Source: Pascua guehoae (lineage: Eukaryota; Basidiomycota; Tremellomycetes; Trichosporonales; Trichosporonaceae). Taken from it: a stretch of DNA of 64,000 nucleotides. Every line of letters starts with the position of its first letter. Position 1 is the stretch's first letter. Positions 44,000 to 58,140 of the stretch are shown piece by piece. The position numbers were made by a program, and so were the translations under genes. The stretch is taken from NCBI GenBank assembly GCA_001600415.1, contig BCJX01000001.1:3047532-3111531 (forward strand), read 5' to 3'. The notes under the pieces are model-generated. The model did not search any database and was not told where the DNA came from. It was given only the letters and a program-made list of their open reading frames with translations.

Positions 44000-46900
44000 A
44001 GAGTGTCAATATGAGATTGACGAAGACGAGGAACGTGGAGGCAATCTTGCGCATGTGGGCATTAGGCCCTGTAAACAAGGAACGTGGCTCACGTAGCGAT
44101 GGAATGGCTTGCACTCTGGAGGCTGCACTATTGTGGGCTTGGAAGAAGCGAAGAGATGGATGTTTGGGCGTTTGATACCATTTGCTAGAAGACGCCACCA
44201 GTCTACCCTTCATGGCCAGCAAGAAATCAGTTGGGGGTAGCCAGAGTGCGCACCAGCCTCATCGGCCATGGTCAGTGCGCGTGGCGGTGAAACAGAAAGA
44301 AGTGGGACCGAGCACTGCAGCAGCCACACCACACCAGGAACAGAACGCAATGCACAACAGAAGACACTCAACCAACACGCACAGGCGATCGCGATCCCAG
44401 ACTCACTTTTTTGCCGCGACTATCGTTGCAAGCGACGCGGCCCGAGCCATTTTTGCCACAAGTATAGTATGCAGACGAGGACGAGGAGGGCCGCACGCCA
44501 CCAGATCAGCTGCCAAACCTTGGATGAGGCCCACCAGCGGAGAGTGCAGGGCGTGCACCAGACACCGGGGCTTTCCCGATATTCTCGGGCCTTTCGCTCG
44601 GTCCTTTCCTCATTCACGGGGTTGTGCAAAGCCGATTCCGGCAGAGGGCCAGTCGTCTCCAACATCGGATGTCGGGTGATCACAAGATCAGATGCTTGGA
44701 CCCACCCATCGCTGTCGCCACACTTGGTCTGCAGTGGACGCCACTCTCACAGCCCCCTACAGTAGCGGGCCCGTCGTCCTCGTGCGTGCGGCGTTCCTGC
44801 CTGCAGTATCCGACGCCTCGTCGCTTCTCGCTGGATCTCTGTTCCTTTCCACCGCTCAGGGAAGGGGGCGCCACATTTTGCCACATCTCCCCATCTGCCC
44901 CGCCTTACCTCCGGGTCGCCATTTTCTGCAGCATCTTGCCATCCACAGACCACGGGCCACGGCTCTCGGGTGTCGGGGGGAACGGCGGCGTTCCCCGCCC
45001 CCTCCTTCCCCCGCGGCGCCGAGGCGGTCCCCAACCCCCCAGTGTACAGCATTGCTCGCACCCCAGACACTCCCATCGCCCAGAGATTCGCATGTGATAC
45101 CCGCAGGCGCCCAGTTAAGGTCCCTTCGACCGCCCTCGACGCCTCTTGACGCCTCTCGACGCCCATCGCCGCCGCTGGCGGCTATTGTTAACATGTTACC
45201 GGAAAATCAACCTCCTGTGCCTAGGCCCCCAGCGCCCACTGCCGCAGACGTTGACCACGGCGACTCATCTACCTTTTCGGTCTCCCGCCCAGCACTTCGC
45301 TTCGGACTTGGGTATCCCCGCCCCTCCGCAATTCCGCTTCGGGCCCAGCCGTGGAGCCGAGAGGCGCACCGATATGTCCATCAGTTGGCGTTCCAAAGGC
45401 CGCGCCGGGCAAGGAAAACAGTCCAGCAACAGCCAAACGTATTGTCTTGTTGATTCAGAGGTGCACACGGCCCTGTCTCGGAGCCACTCCCAGCTGGGGG
45501 TTTTTTTTTCTCTCTCTCTCTGTTCTTCTCTCTGCTGCAAAGGATCAAGGACCTGGCGTCATTGCCTCAGGGTTTCCCCCCCACGAGGCACCCAAGGAAT
45601 GCCATTGTTCTCGGTGTGCGCATGGGCACATGGCGTTCTGGGGTAGTGAGGAGAAGTGGGTGGCGTGTCCAGTTCTCCGGCCAACTGTAGGGAAAGTGGC
45701 GCCAGGGGGCGAGGACAATGGCGTGGGTCCAGAGACACCGAGACATCTGTCGCTCACACGCAGGGCGCAGACCCAGACGACGTCGAGGGCAGCACGGGTC
45801 GAGGCTGCAACTCGCGGAGCGGGGCCGTCGAAATTGAGAGACAGAGGGCGTGCAAGATGAGCAACGGGGGGCACCAAATGAGTAGAGTTTCAAGAGCGAT
45901 GGCCAGTCATGTTAGAAAGTTGCAAACCGAGCATCTTGGCAGTACGGGAACGCGGATTTCTTGGTCCCCTTTGACCAGAGTCGGGATCCAACCGTAGTCC
46001 GGGAATCTCCTCAACCTCGCGATGGAACCTAGCGTCCTCCATTGTGGCCCGTACAACAGTAGTGCGCTTGCTCCGTGCGAGCGCCTTTTGCGGCGGCCGC
46101 CTTGTACCTGTTCCCGCTTCGCTGTAGCTCTGCTGCGCATGCAGCCCTTGCACGATTGCACGACAGTGGGCCGTGAGATCTCGGCCTTTGTTCTCGGCGG
46201 CGACCGTGCTGGCCCTGCCTGTTGTGAAAGTGTTCAGGTGATGCCTGATACTGTACCTGTCTGACTGAAGAGGGTTTATTGTTTGTGTTTGACCCTTTGA
46301 CGCTTGCCGCTGCACATACCGTTGTTTGGCGACAACTCTGTAAAATGTCAACGAGAGTGGTGTCCACTGGAGGGCAGCTTGCTCTCTCTGGCTCTGGGAT
46401 CTCTGAGCCAGTTGGCCGCAAAGTGCGCAAGCGTTGCGAGCACGCACAGCGGCCGCGGGGTCTAGAGCACATTCCGCGGAGGTTTCTCGGGTATCTGCAA
46501 CCACCCATTCCATCCCCCACATCCCAGCCTGTCTTGCCTGCCTGGATGGTGTGTGGGGTGCCTGCCTCGTCTGACTTTTTGCTCGCCTCGCCTCGTCACC
46601 ACCACCATCTACAGTACTAGCTCTGGCTCAACATTCTCCCTCCCCTTACCAGAACTTTGGTACAAGCCTTTGCCACGCTTCATTCCCCGCACCGGCGCCC
46701 GTGTCGTGCAGTACCGATCGCCAAACGCCTACGCGTTGTGTGTTTGCCACCCCTCGATTGCGTGCCATCGCTTGTGTTGTGAGCCGCCGGAAGACGACAA
46801 ACACGAGGACAGGCTCAGCCCCCCGAGATATCCCCAGCACATACGCCAGTACGCCAGTACCCAATACCCACCGCGGACATCAATCCCGGACTCGCCGGAC

Positions 46901-49900
46901 TCGTACAGTAGTACCCTTGCCGCGGCCGACGCCGATCCTCGCCTCTCTTGCACAACAACAAACTCGTCCCCCCCCCCCACACGACACGACACGACTCGGC
47001 ACCCCGCTCTCTACGCAGTTCTGGTCCCAAACATAACTTAAGCTGGTCTTGGCCACAGGTCGGTTTCCTAGGATCTCTACCTCCTGGACACATTCGCCAC
47101 CCTGCACCATTCCCCCATCAGACTCCCCCCACACCTTGCCCCACCTTCCCTCACAACACATTGTACAGTGCACGACTGTAAGGTACGACACTTCTACTTG
47201 ATCCCAATCGGCATCCGTTATCGCTTTCTCCTTTTCTCATCCATTCGCAACCGCCGGCCCACATCGCCACAATCGCCTCGCTCGCTCGCTCTCATTGACC
47301 CGCACTACTGGTCTAGAACCACTGGCTGGCCCTCCCCATTTACGTTGCCACTCGTCGCCGCATCGCTGTCGCTAGACACACGACTCGGCACCCTTCGGTA
47401 TCGTTCCTTTACAAGGGCCGCTAGTGAGCACCGGCAGCAACTCAAACCGTCCGAGACGCAGCCAAGCCTACTCTTGGCGGTACCTGTCTATATTAGAACG
47501 GCGAGATCCCAAACTAGATTGCCACTCCAGCTCTCACCACACCACGTTCCCGTCCCTCGTCCTGCCCTCGTGTCCTAGTGTCCTGGTGCCCTCGTGCCCC
47601 CTCGACCGACTCAAACCTCAAACCTCGGCTCTCCGCCTCTCTCCCTCTTTCTCCCTCTCCCTCCGTCTCTCTCACCCGACCGGCTGTCCGTCATTCCGTT
47701 CGTCTGGCACGAAAAGTACAGTGGCCCAGCTCGCCCAGCCAGATCCGAAAACCACGCTAGCGCCAAAAAAAGTGGGGCTAGGCTTTATCAGGTCCCACCA
47801 ACCTGCGCATGCCGCGCAGCTGTTGAGGAAATCAGCCTCACTCTTGCAACCCTTTGCCCCGCCTCGCTGCTTGGGTGCCTCACTTTTTACCCCTGGGTCG
47901 CACGCACGACACGCACGCACTAGCGCACTCCTGCACGCACGAAACGCACGCACGCGCATAAAGTCGGCCCCACGGGCGCTAGGATATTGGATCACGCGCA
48001 CGCTCGTGCCCGTCTCGGCTCGGCATCCAACGACGCCACAAGGCACTCTGTCCCAGGCGGTCAATTGCACAGTTCCAACACCAAACCTTGGCTTGTAGCT
48101 GTAACCCAGCCCAACCCAACCAACCCCACACACCCCCACCCCACCCCCTGTGCTGCTGCAGACACGACTTGTTCTGTTCTGTACCCTCTCGACCGAGCCC
48201 GGTGCCTAGCGTTGCTCCATCTACTGTACGGCATCTGGGCCCTGTATACCACCCTATAGTAAGACCAGCTTAGGTCACGAGGTCCTTCTCCCCTCGTTCT
48301 CTCCCTCCTTGGTACTCGGCAACAGCCCTATTCCATCCTCGTGGTACCGTGACCTCGCGTGCCTGCAACAAACGTCTCTCCCCTTGCCCCCTGCGTCTCG
48401 CTCTGCAACTTTTGCCGCAACAAAGCTAGACAGGGCTACCACCCACTACACCTTGTCTCCAATATTACCTCCACCACCATCGTCATCGGCACTGTCGGCT
48501 CCACTTGCTCCGAGCAACAGCATACAGCAACAGCACCCAACGAACGACATTCCCAACACGTCGACTTTTCGCCGCACTAACTCGACGTGTGTTTACGGCC
48601 CACACACCCAGCGCTGGTACTGGCTGTTTTTTTTGGCATAAACGTGCTTCAAAGCAGTCAGTCGCAAAGGCAAAGTCCCGATCTGTGGACAAGGTTGTAG
48701 ACCCATCAACCTATCCTCATCGAAATTGCGCACAGAGTGCTTTCTTCGATCATTTCCCCCGTCCCTCCGCCTGCCTGCCTGCTGCCGCTGCCGCCACCGG
48801 CCACCCACCGATCCACCGACCGACCGACCGCACCACCGTACCGTACCGTACCGTACTCGGCCGCGTCAGTCAAAACTTGGGCAGCGTCATTCCGTCGCGA
48901 GGCACACATACCCCCCTCGCCTCTGAGGTCTCTTGCTCCTCGCCTCCTTGCAAAACAATCATCATCCTCTCCAACCACACCACCCAAACGTCACGGTACC
49001 CACCGCTACCCAGCGCGCACCCGACCACTTGTCCGGCCAGCTGGAGCAATCGTCCCAGGCCCTGACCAATCGCTCGCTGCGCCGTGCATGCATTTCCAAA
49101 ACGACCTACAGTAGCCGCACCACTGTCTCTGCCAACGCTCCCGAGCATACGCACAGTGCTCGTCACTCGCCGGAATCGAGAACGTAGCTGTGCAACCTCG
49201 ACAGGCCCACGAGCCCCACCTGCGGTGAAGGTTGACTGGCAAAGCGTGGCCAAACAACGTTTGTTGGCTCTTGCACCTTGCGTCTTGACCAAGTGTGCAT
49301 CGCCACCAGGACGTGTGACCTCGTGGTTGAAACTACAGGTTCGTTTGTTCAAGCCACCCCTCTTAGGCAAGACAAAGCTGACGTGCTGAAAGCCACCGAC
49401 CTTAGAAAGGCAACGCCCCCCACTTGTTCTTTCCAACATTGCACCCCATCCCATTCCAACTCCATTCGTCTCGTCGATTTGAAGATTCCCCGCCGCTCTC
49501 CCACGCTCTTCTACAGACACAATCCACTTCGCTTCCGCCCCCCCCCCCCCCCCCCCCTCCCCTGGGTTAAAGTTACCCTGTCGACGCCGACAGAGTCTTC
49601 GCCACCCACCGCCGCGAGCCTGCATCGCTTCCAGTTTCACTTCTCTATCCACACTAGCAGCCGGCATTCCATCGCTCCCCCCCACAGTTGACACCGCGAC
49701 CTTGCAGTACACAACTGTCGGAGTATACCGAACCGCACGCGTGTTTCGCCGACGAAACCTCGTAGCCGCCCAGCGGAGGACGTCTATTTGACAGACACTC
49801 GGTGCGTGCCCTCACCAATCGCGACGTTCCTCGACGTCGCCCGGTGGCGAGGAATGTTGGCGACCACATACCTCGCCCATGCGCACCACACCCTACGCCG

Positions 49901-50710
49901 CCCCCTCTACTCACGACACATGGCGCTGACACTAGCTTGCACAGACCGACGTCCTTGTAAAGGCGTACCCATTTCGAGCCCCAGCTGCCATTTCACCAAC
50001 CGCCGTGTGCATCGACGCATTTTTGGGTGCATCGCCATTACCGCCCCTTGAGCGCATACTGTAGTCGCCCCATCGCACCTTTTCCAACGCTCCACTCCAA
50101 CTTGAAATCCCGCAATAACAAAAGGGCCCTCTGCGCGAGGACCACCGCCCACAGCCGACATTGAGTTTGTTTGACCCTGGACACAGGGCTACGCACTCAC
50201 TCACCACACGGCGCATCCATCCCTATCTACACCCACCCCACTCTGCTCCCCCTTAGGCCCCCACTTTAACCGCCCCCTTCCCCTCTAGCCCCCGCCCTGT
50301 ACCCGCACGCACGCGTAGACGGACGCACGGGCGCCAATCGCTCCTGGTCGTATTAGACAACAGCAGCCTGATCGCTTGGTCGCTTGATCATTCAGACCTT
50401 GGAGCTGTCGACGCTGTCACACCGAAAACAAAAGACGACCAAAAGCCAAGGGCACGGGCTAGACCCAGTACAGCTTGCGCGACCTTGTTCGACCCTGCAA
50501 GGCGGCGCGACCCTTACCCACACGAGTACCACCACGATCACCGGCACAACGACAACACTCGCTTGGCCGCTGCCGCGACTTGCGCCTCCACGCGCACTCC
50601 GGCACCCCACCTCCGACTTTACCTTTGACTTTACGTCCGACTTGACGTCTGACGCTACCTCGAACTCTGCTGGATCCCTCAAAAGTCTCGCCACCATTAC
50701 CATTTCCAGG
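44000..50710. other. Gene-poor DNA and probable long 5' region of the TEA-domain gene
   Basis: No gene model holds. Notable simple sequences: T9-(CT)n at about 45498-45530, C11 at 46968-46978, CACGCACGACACGC patches at 47895-47960, CCGTA repeats at 48836-48857 and C20 at 49538-49557. A 253-codon ATG frame at 44692-45453 is Pro/Arg/Ser-rich without a domain. From about 46900 rightward the plus strand is strongly C-rich, as often seen in long leaders of fungal regulatory genes. Confidence 0.45.
49538..49557. repeat. 20-nt poly(C) tract
   Basis: Twenty consecutive C residues about 1.15 kb upstream of the TEA-domain ATG, within C-rich DNA. Confidence 0.9.
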
Positions 50711-53616
50711 ATGCAGGGGGATGGGCCGCCGCCGGCGGCGCAGGCGCACAGTGCGTCTTCAGGCGCGGACCCTACACACACCTCAACCAATGCTACGGGC
50801 GGCGGCGGAGCGCTGTCCTGCACACCGGAACAGCTCTACCTCCATGTTGTTGGCAGGTGGCCTGGTCCAGAACTTGGCTACCCGGCGGATCACTCGGACG
50901 CTCACGGTCAACACGGTTCGTCTGGCGGTCCCACTGGCAGTCCGGATGGCAGCGGAGAGCAAGTAGCTGCCTCGGAACACGCAGACGACGGCCGTGACGC
51001 CGTTGGAGCGTCTGCACGAGCGAAAAAGCGCCGCAAGATTCAGCGTCGGGCCAAGGTATCTGAGATTTGGTTTCCACGAGCAGAAATGGCGTTCTGTACC
51101 TGTGAGTACCTTTTTGTTGCCCCTGGAGGCGAGTCCTCGTGGTCTGCAAAGGGTTTTGCAGAGCATCCTTTCGGAATGGTAATGGATTCCAGAGCTTCTT
51201 GTCCCTTTACCGCGCCACCGCAGTCTTCACAATACGCCTCATGAGGGTGGTTGTGAGACAATGTCCCGGCTTCTTTTTGCCAGTGCACAAGTGCATTGGC
51301 TGCCGGCCGTTTGAAACCATGTTTCGGTTGCTTTTCTGCTAGCACCATGCACCAACTTGTCGTCATGCTAACGTGTAGGCGTTGCTTGTATTCCCCCCAA
51401 TGGACGCACCAAGATCAAGTTCTTTGGCCGTCCTCTGGGGCGCAACGAGCTCATCGCCGCCATCTGCACGCTCGCCACTCGACGTCTGTACAATCGCAAA
51501 CAGATTTCAAGCCACAGCCAGGTCCTCAAGGACAAGGTTCCACCGCCTTGTGAGTTTTAAGAGAGCCATTGCTCAGCCCACTTGCCGTTGTTTGCTCGGC
51601 GCCGAGGCTATCGAGCCCGTCCATGCGCTAGCCACCTGCACGCCCCTTTAATTGAAAAGGGGCACAGAGGGCCCCAGCGTGCGGTCTGTGCTCCAGCCAA
51701 ACCCCGCTGTACCTTTTGTTCTCTGATCTGACCACTTCTTCCCAGATAAGGAGATTTTCACGTTTGAAGACAAGTCGCGATCAGGCGACGAGCCGAACGA
51801 GAGCTCGACTGCAAACGTTATTGAAAACTATGCGTTCCCCGACGCCATCTACAATATTATCGGATACCGCGTGGGGAGCGATCTGGCTAATGCCCCCAAG
51901 CCTGCGTGGCTGATCGACCTCGAAGCTGGAGTCAGTGACCAGCATCACCCTGGGTCGGCGCCGATTGACCCCACCACGCCACGCGCGTATAGCTTTTGGG
52001 CCAACAACAGCCCATCCGACTATCCATCGTACTATGACCGCGGCGGAGCAGCTGCGTACGGCAAAGGTGGAGACCGCGACAGTCGGACAGGTCAGCCCGG
52101 CGGGGTTTCGGGTCATCCGCCACCGACATCACTGGATGCGTCGTCGTATGGCTACCCGTACGCCTACCGGCAGCAACAGCCCCAGTCACTGCCGCCATTC
52201 CAGTCACACATGTCGCCTCATTCGCTTCCGCCGCTTCCTCTCCAGCGCGAAATGGACCCCCAGAGCCCCGTCAACTCGTCGGGGTCTGCTGCCAGCAGTG
52301 CTGTTCCTGGACGATACCCGTACCCAGTGGGGGCCACCCAAGGAGGAGTGAGTCGTGGATCGTGGGACGAGCACGCACGACCCGGTACGAGCCCGTCATA
52401 CGACACTTCTCAGTCTCAGGCGTCGGCTGTTTCACCTCGACAGCCAATGTCGGCATCATGGGGCACGGACACAAAGCCCAGCCTCACTGGTGACCACATT
52501 ACGCTCCCGCCGCTGCAGGAAGTCCCCAGCCCGTCGGGTAACCAATACGGCGATTGGAAGGACCGCCCAGTGTACCAAGATATGAAATGGGGCACCCAGC
52601 CTACAATGCAGCCACGCAATGGGCGGCCTTCCATCTCAACCCTACCGTCGTTTGGGAGCGTTGCCTCGCAGAGCAACAATTATTCCCTGCTCCCCTCGGG
52701 TGGCTGGTCAAACACTGCCTCGGGCTCTACAGGCGGTACTTTGGACCCACCGGCGTCGTGGAACGGCGTTGGCAGCCGCACCTCGGATCGCCACTCGGAG
52801 CTCCCGCGCCTTTCGAGCTTTGTCCCAGCAGCGTTTGAAGCCACCGCCCAGACCCCAGAAGGCACACTCGCCCTTTCGTCCAACGAACCGCTCATCTCGT
52901 CGGCTGCGCCCGTGCCATGGACCCAGATCTACATGTGGAAGGCGCGATACCCCTTCCTCGAATCGGTGGCTGCCTCGCCGAATGTGCCCGTCTTCCACGT
53001 CGACATGCCGCTCATGTTCCCAAGCACCAACATGGCGCGCGCCGCATTGCTGGAGCGCATTCTAGAGTTTGGCCTCGCCGTTTCACTCCGGCCCCTCGGT
53101 GAAGCCTCGGGCTGGAGCCTGACGACTGATTCTGGCTTTGTCAACCCGCGCGGAACCGTCCGGTACGGACGTGACGTGTCGCCACTGCGTTCCCGCACAA
53201 ACGGCGATGTGACAGCGTGGACGCGTCTCGCCGATCTTCCGCGCCTCTACGAGCACCTCGTCCGAGTAGGCGTCCCGGACGAGCGTGCCGGTATCGGAGA
53301 CGCGCTCAGCGGTATTGCAGTGCCGATGAGTGTCGTCGTCCAGCGCATTGTTCGCGATACCCAGACGCCAGATCGCTCGGAGCCATCACCGACCTCTGCG
53401 CTCGGTGCGGACTGGGCCTCTGCGGCTGCCGTGATCATTTACACATTCTGGACGGCCGACGAGGGCCGCCCGCGCCCTGCAATCTGCAGCCAGGTCGACT
53501 TTGACAGTGCCGCCGCGGTACCAGGGCAAGGCCCCGAGGACGTTGCAGCCGAGCAGCTTGTGGCTGAACTCTTAGCGGGAGAAGAACAGCAGCCATCCAA
53601 GTTCAACTGGCTGTAG
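50711..53616 (+). CDS. TEA/ATTS-domain transcription factor (TEC1/AbaA-like)
   Basis: Three exons: 50711-51101, 51379-51549, 51746-53616, giving 810 residues with frame kept. The TEA DNA-binding domain (about 117-190) is assembled from all exons: EIWFPRAEMAFCT then CVACIPPNGRTKIKFFGRPLGRNELIA, and the recognition helix YNRKQISSHSQVLKD. The RKQ-SSH-QVLK core is diagnostic of the family, which in fungi controls morphogenesis and development (Tec1, AbaA). Just before it is a basic KKRRKIQRR stretch, a likely nuclear signal. The rest is Ser/Pro/Gly/Gln-rich, with a more ordered segment at about 590-720 (VPWTQIYMWKARYPFLESV) that may be the activation or partner domain. The start ATG (50711) is the first in an open frame that extends upstream without ATG. 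It has a very long gene-free upstream region. Confidence 0.92.
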
Positions 53617-56600
53617 CTGGGGCAACCCCTCACGGCTTGCTGGGCATGACCCTCTCGCCGTCGCCCCCTCTCTGATCGCTTCTCTCCGCTGCCGCGCAAT
53701 GCGCCCCAATACGTCGATGTCAAACTGCATTTCCGAACAGAAAATAAAACCAGTATAGCCCCCTTTGGCTGCCAAGAAGCTTTCAACTGTGTTTGTCGTG
53801 GCCATGCCATCTCGACGATGGCGTCGTACCGTCTCTCGCTTGCCACTCTACGTCCGGCCTCTCGCTCGCCTTGCTCATGTGCGCTCGTCTCGTCTCGTCT
53901 CGTCTCGTCTCGTCTCGTCTCGTCTCGTCTCGTCTCGTCTCGTCTCGTCTCCTTCACTCGCCCGGAACACTACAGACCAACGACCTGACCTCGTCCAACG
54001 CGTTTTCATCCATTCACCTGGCATCACAATCCAATCGTCCCAACCACTGGCGACGCAACTGCGACCCATCCATCGCCCCCCACATTACGACCCTTGTCTT
54101 GCATGGGAATACCATCCTACACACCCCGCATTGTATCCAGTCCCGTCGTCTGTCCATTTCGCCGCCGTCCGTTCTGCCATATCGCTCCTCTCTGTCCGTT
54201 TCTCTCTTAGGGTCATTGGTGTCTCGTAGCTGAAAATGCACTTGTTTTGGAGGCGCTTGTTTGTGTGGCGATTGGCGACAGCCTGCCATGCCACACGTTG
54301 TCGACGGAATCGCCACAGTAATTTGCTCCAAGGCAAGAGCCAAGTGTGGGTCCAACGGCAGCCAAGATGGCCAAGCAAAGTAGCAAAGCCGCAGCAGGAA
54401 CATGGGCACTGCCACACAAACGACGAATCTGACCGTTGATGGGCAGGCAGCCTGACATTTGACGACCTTTTGGAGCGGCAATGGCTCAACCTGGGGTACC
54501 TGCTGCGGACGATGCCGTCAACGTACCCCTCCGCGTGTTCACAACTATATCGGAAGGATCCGATGGGAACATGCCGGCATCCCCGCACCACCAAATCCCT
54601 GGGCGCGTGACCCGCCTGACATGCCTGAGATGACGGAATGCAAAGCTGATGACGCAAGGGGCCGACACAAAGGACAGGACTGGAACAGATGACAAGATAA
54701 AATAACAAAGTTAACTACTGTATAACCATGTTGCGACATCCCGCGAGGGCGAGGCCCGGCCGTGGCGGCGGCAGCAACTTTGCAATTTGCGGTTCCAGTG
54801 CACAGGGTGGAATGACCGAATGAATTGCCCGTTGTTCCGCTCGGGTGCTGATTGCGCCGTCTGCATCCGCAGAGGCCATGGGGGCTGATCGGACAGTGGA
54901 AAGACAAAATGTACATACAGGAGCACCAAGGTGAATCAATTAGAGCAACGAATGATCCGGAGAATCCATGCTCCCTTCTGATATCTGACCGAAACAGACG
55001 CTAGAAGCGCTAGAAGCGCGAGAGGCGCGGTAAAAGCGAGTTGGCGCGTTGGCGCTATGCAGTAGTGGTATCGGAGCGAGCGTAATCTCAAACTCGACCG
55101 AGCTGACAACCAGCCCAACCCAAGCACATCCATCTCGTTATCCCGTCGGCGTGGTTGCACATGCAACCATCTCTTTCGTCGCCGCCGACTGCACGGCTCC
55201 CCCGCGGCCCGCGGTCCCCCCGTTCGCGCCGACAAGTACACCACCTGCCACCTGACAAGCAACGCCGAACCTGACAACCTTGACTTTGAAGCAGTTTTCC
55301 AACCCGCCTATGCCTAATACCAAAACTAAAACTAAAACCAAACCCAACATCCAACCGCTGGCACCACCCGAAGGTGACTCACCAGTCCTAAATGCCTCGG
55401 AACCTGTGCATGGTGCAACACTCTGATGTCTCCTGGTCACATGGCAGGGGATAGGCTTCATGGGAGTAAACCCTATTGGGCAGCTGCGGCAAGACGTAAC
55501 AACTGCATGGCACATGGGCCCCTGACGTGCGGCTGCGGATGCGGTATGTCCTAGAGGAGAGTAGAGTGCCCGCTGCGGTGATAGGACAAGGACGAATTGT
55601 CAGTTGGCTCACTTTGTATTCAAGGCAGTCACGTGCGACTGGGACCCTCCATGTCGTCAGGCTGTAGGGTGTCAACTGACAAGTAGCGGAGCTAGTTGGA
55701 ACCCGGTTTTCTCGCAACGCACGCCCGCAGACACGTGTACACACGCGACCGGGCACTCTACGCGCAGCGCGGAACGTATCGGGACACAGAAGGGGGGGGG
55801 GACACGACGTGGGTGTGAGCTACGTACTGCGGCCCGCAGAGGGGTGGGAGCGCGACGGCCCGCAGGAGGGGTCGACCGACGCATCCATCGTGTCCTCGCG
55901 TCGCACTCTCTGTCGACACGACACGACACGACCTTTCGTCTTTTTGTCAGTCCCACTGTAGCCAAAGATAAGGGCAGCCGATGACAGTGACACGAGTGGG
56001 AAACGGAGGCGAGGGGCCGACACCGCCTTCAGGTCGGACATGTTGCTTCTTTGCAGCCCCCCGAGTCGATGGCCCTCTCGCTCTCTGGCTCTCCCCCTCA
56101 CTCCAGGCGTACCCCCGCCATTGCATCACGTCCAGTCGCCGTCAACGCCCGTGGCTGTATTTTGAATTGGAACGGCGTGTTGACACAGGTGGCGCGCTCC
56201 GAGCGCTCCAACCGCTCATGCACAAGTCATGTTATCCTCTTTTCCCTCTGTGCCTCTTTGGGCGCACCAAAGTGACGCCAGCACGCACATACCCCAGCCA
56301 CATGCCACCCTCTCTGTCTCCTGCAGGGCAGACCTCGCCGAGCGTGCTGCCCCGCGTGCCCAACCAGACCACACCAGTCCAACCACTGACCAACCACAGC
56401 ACGTCCGTGGCCACTCGACACTGATCTAACTGTCGCACGCACATTCCGCAGGGACCCAACAGGTAGGTTATTTTATCGGGCATGCCAGCCTAGTCTATTT
56501 CCCATACCGTCCAAACCCCTCTCCGAAGAACTCAAACAAGTGGCCACATTCCGCGCGTCCGCAGTTCCCGATCTCGATCCCCCATCCCCCGTATCGGTAT

Positions 56601-58140
56601 GTCCACCGGCGACCCCAACAAACCCCCGTCGACGCACGTCGCACCGAATGCCTCTCGGCCAGTGTCCAATTCCGTGGGTTTGTATCCCACCCCTAGCGCG
56701 ATTCCACGATCACAGGGGTGCAAGGCATGTCACCATTATACATGGCACGCGAGTTTCTCACCCCAGCCTTGCGCACAATCCCACCCCCACCCCTCGGCAA
56801 CAGTTCCTAGGAGCTGCCCGTGCTTACAGTATGGTACGGTTCTCCTCCTGTTCAGGTTGGGTTACTCGTCCTCACCCTCGACCGAGGGGATTCCTTGGAT
56901 CTGGCTGGGCCTGTTCGCGTTCCAAGCCAGTAAAGGTACAGGGCATGGCTCGGGGTTCTTCGTCCTTTGTCGCGACTACAGGGGTACGGTACGCCAGCAG
57001 GCGCACTGTACCATTCTAGGACGGCAGAGGTAAGGCGGTATGTGGGCAGTTCAATGTGACCTTACCTGAGCCACTATCACTAATGGGGATATGTAACCAA
57101 CGCACGGGTTACAGAGGGTGTCAAAGGAACGAGGAAGGGCAGGATGCCGAGGCATGCAAATGGTGAGCTGCAGACATGCAGACCTTGCAAGAGTCGGTCA
57201 GTCTCGCCCTGCCGCTATCACTCTTTCATTTTTGACAACCTCTGTACCATTGCCAGTGCGTTTTCGTCTCGGAGGGGCGAGGTGCCAAGGTCCTCCCATC
57301 GTGGCGGGCTGTTTGACTAATGGCAGTTCAGCAACTGGTGGCTGCCCAGGGGGCGTGGCACGACCCCCCCTCGGCTTTTCGCGGACACAACTTGTCCTCT
57401 CTATGCAAACGCGGCTGGCTCACGAACCTTACGAGTACAGCCACATCATTGCCAACGGATCAACCAAAGTGAGAGACTAACCGAGCGGCCTACGGGGACA
57501 GGACACGTCTCCAGCCACCGACAACTTTTCGATTAAAGTAGTCGGCTGGCCGGCAGCAGACACAGATCTTACATTGCCCGCATGGCCCGCATCAGCCGCG
57601 GCAGCCGTCCCAGAACGCGTGTGGCAGAGCCACTGGGCTGTACAGTCAACCCCAACTACACCAAGCCGCACCAACTCGCAACACGACGTGATTGATTCTT
57701 CGAGGGCCGAGAGAGTTGGGGCTCACACAGGCTCGAGTCCGGCTCTTGTGTCAGTTGTTCTGACGGGCCTTGCATGAAGAGAAACGAGGCGCGGGGCTAG
57801 GTCTTGGAGTACACTGGCCTCGGATAAACTCGTGGGCTCGTGGCGCGTCGTCGCGGTCGGCCGCGCCGCCAAAGCGTCGAGCGATCCCGACAACACCGTC
57901 TAGTTCTCTTACCTTTGCAGAAATTGCATCGTTGCGTCTCTCATCTCGACAGCTTGTAACACACGTTTCGCTGGGTCCTGCACATCCTGTACGCACGTAC
58001 ATGATTACGTGAGGATCGACCACAGTGTCAGTGGTCAAGTGCAGAAGTTTGTCTTGGTTTATCAATGTATTATCCACAGTTGTTCAAACCCTCTTCCTGT
58101 TTCCACGCATGTCACTAATACTATGTACTCCCCCCCCCAC
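53617..58140. other. 4.5-kb interval between convergent TEA and permease genes
   Basis: It carries both 3' flanks. Simple sequence includes the TCTCG array at 53884-53952, a G10 run at 55792-55801, CGACACGACA repeats at about 55914-55932, an AAACTAAAACTAAAACC patch at about 55320-55345 and C9 at 58130-58138. I found no gene. Convergent ends 4.5 kb apart are unusually wide for a yeast genome. Confidence 0.45.
53884..53952. repeat. TCTCG pentanucleotide microsatellite
   Basis: About thirteen perfect tandem copies of the 5-mer TCTCG (CGTCT in another register), 270 bp after the stop codon of the TEA-domain gene, probably in its 3' untranslated region. Confidence 0.95.

Noticed and set aside
44692..45453. 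253-codon ATG-initiated frame in the 10.9-kb interval
   Set aside because: It is Pro/Arg/Ser-rich without any motif, has no nearby splice-consistent exons, and adjacent frames are equally open.
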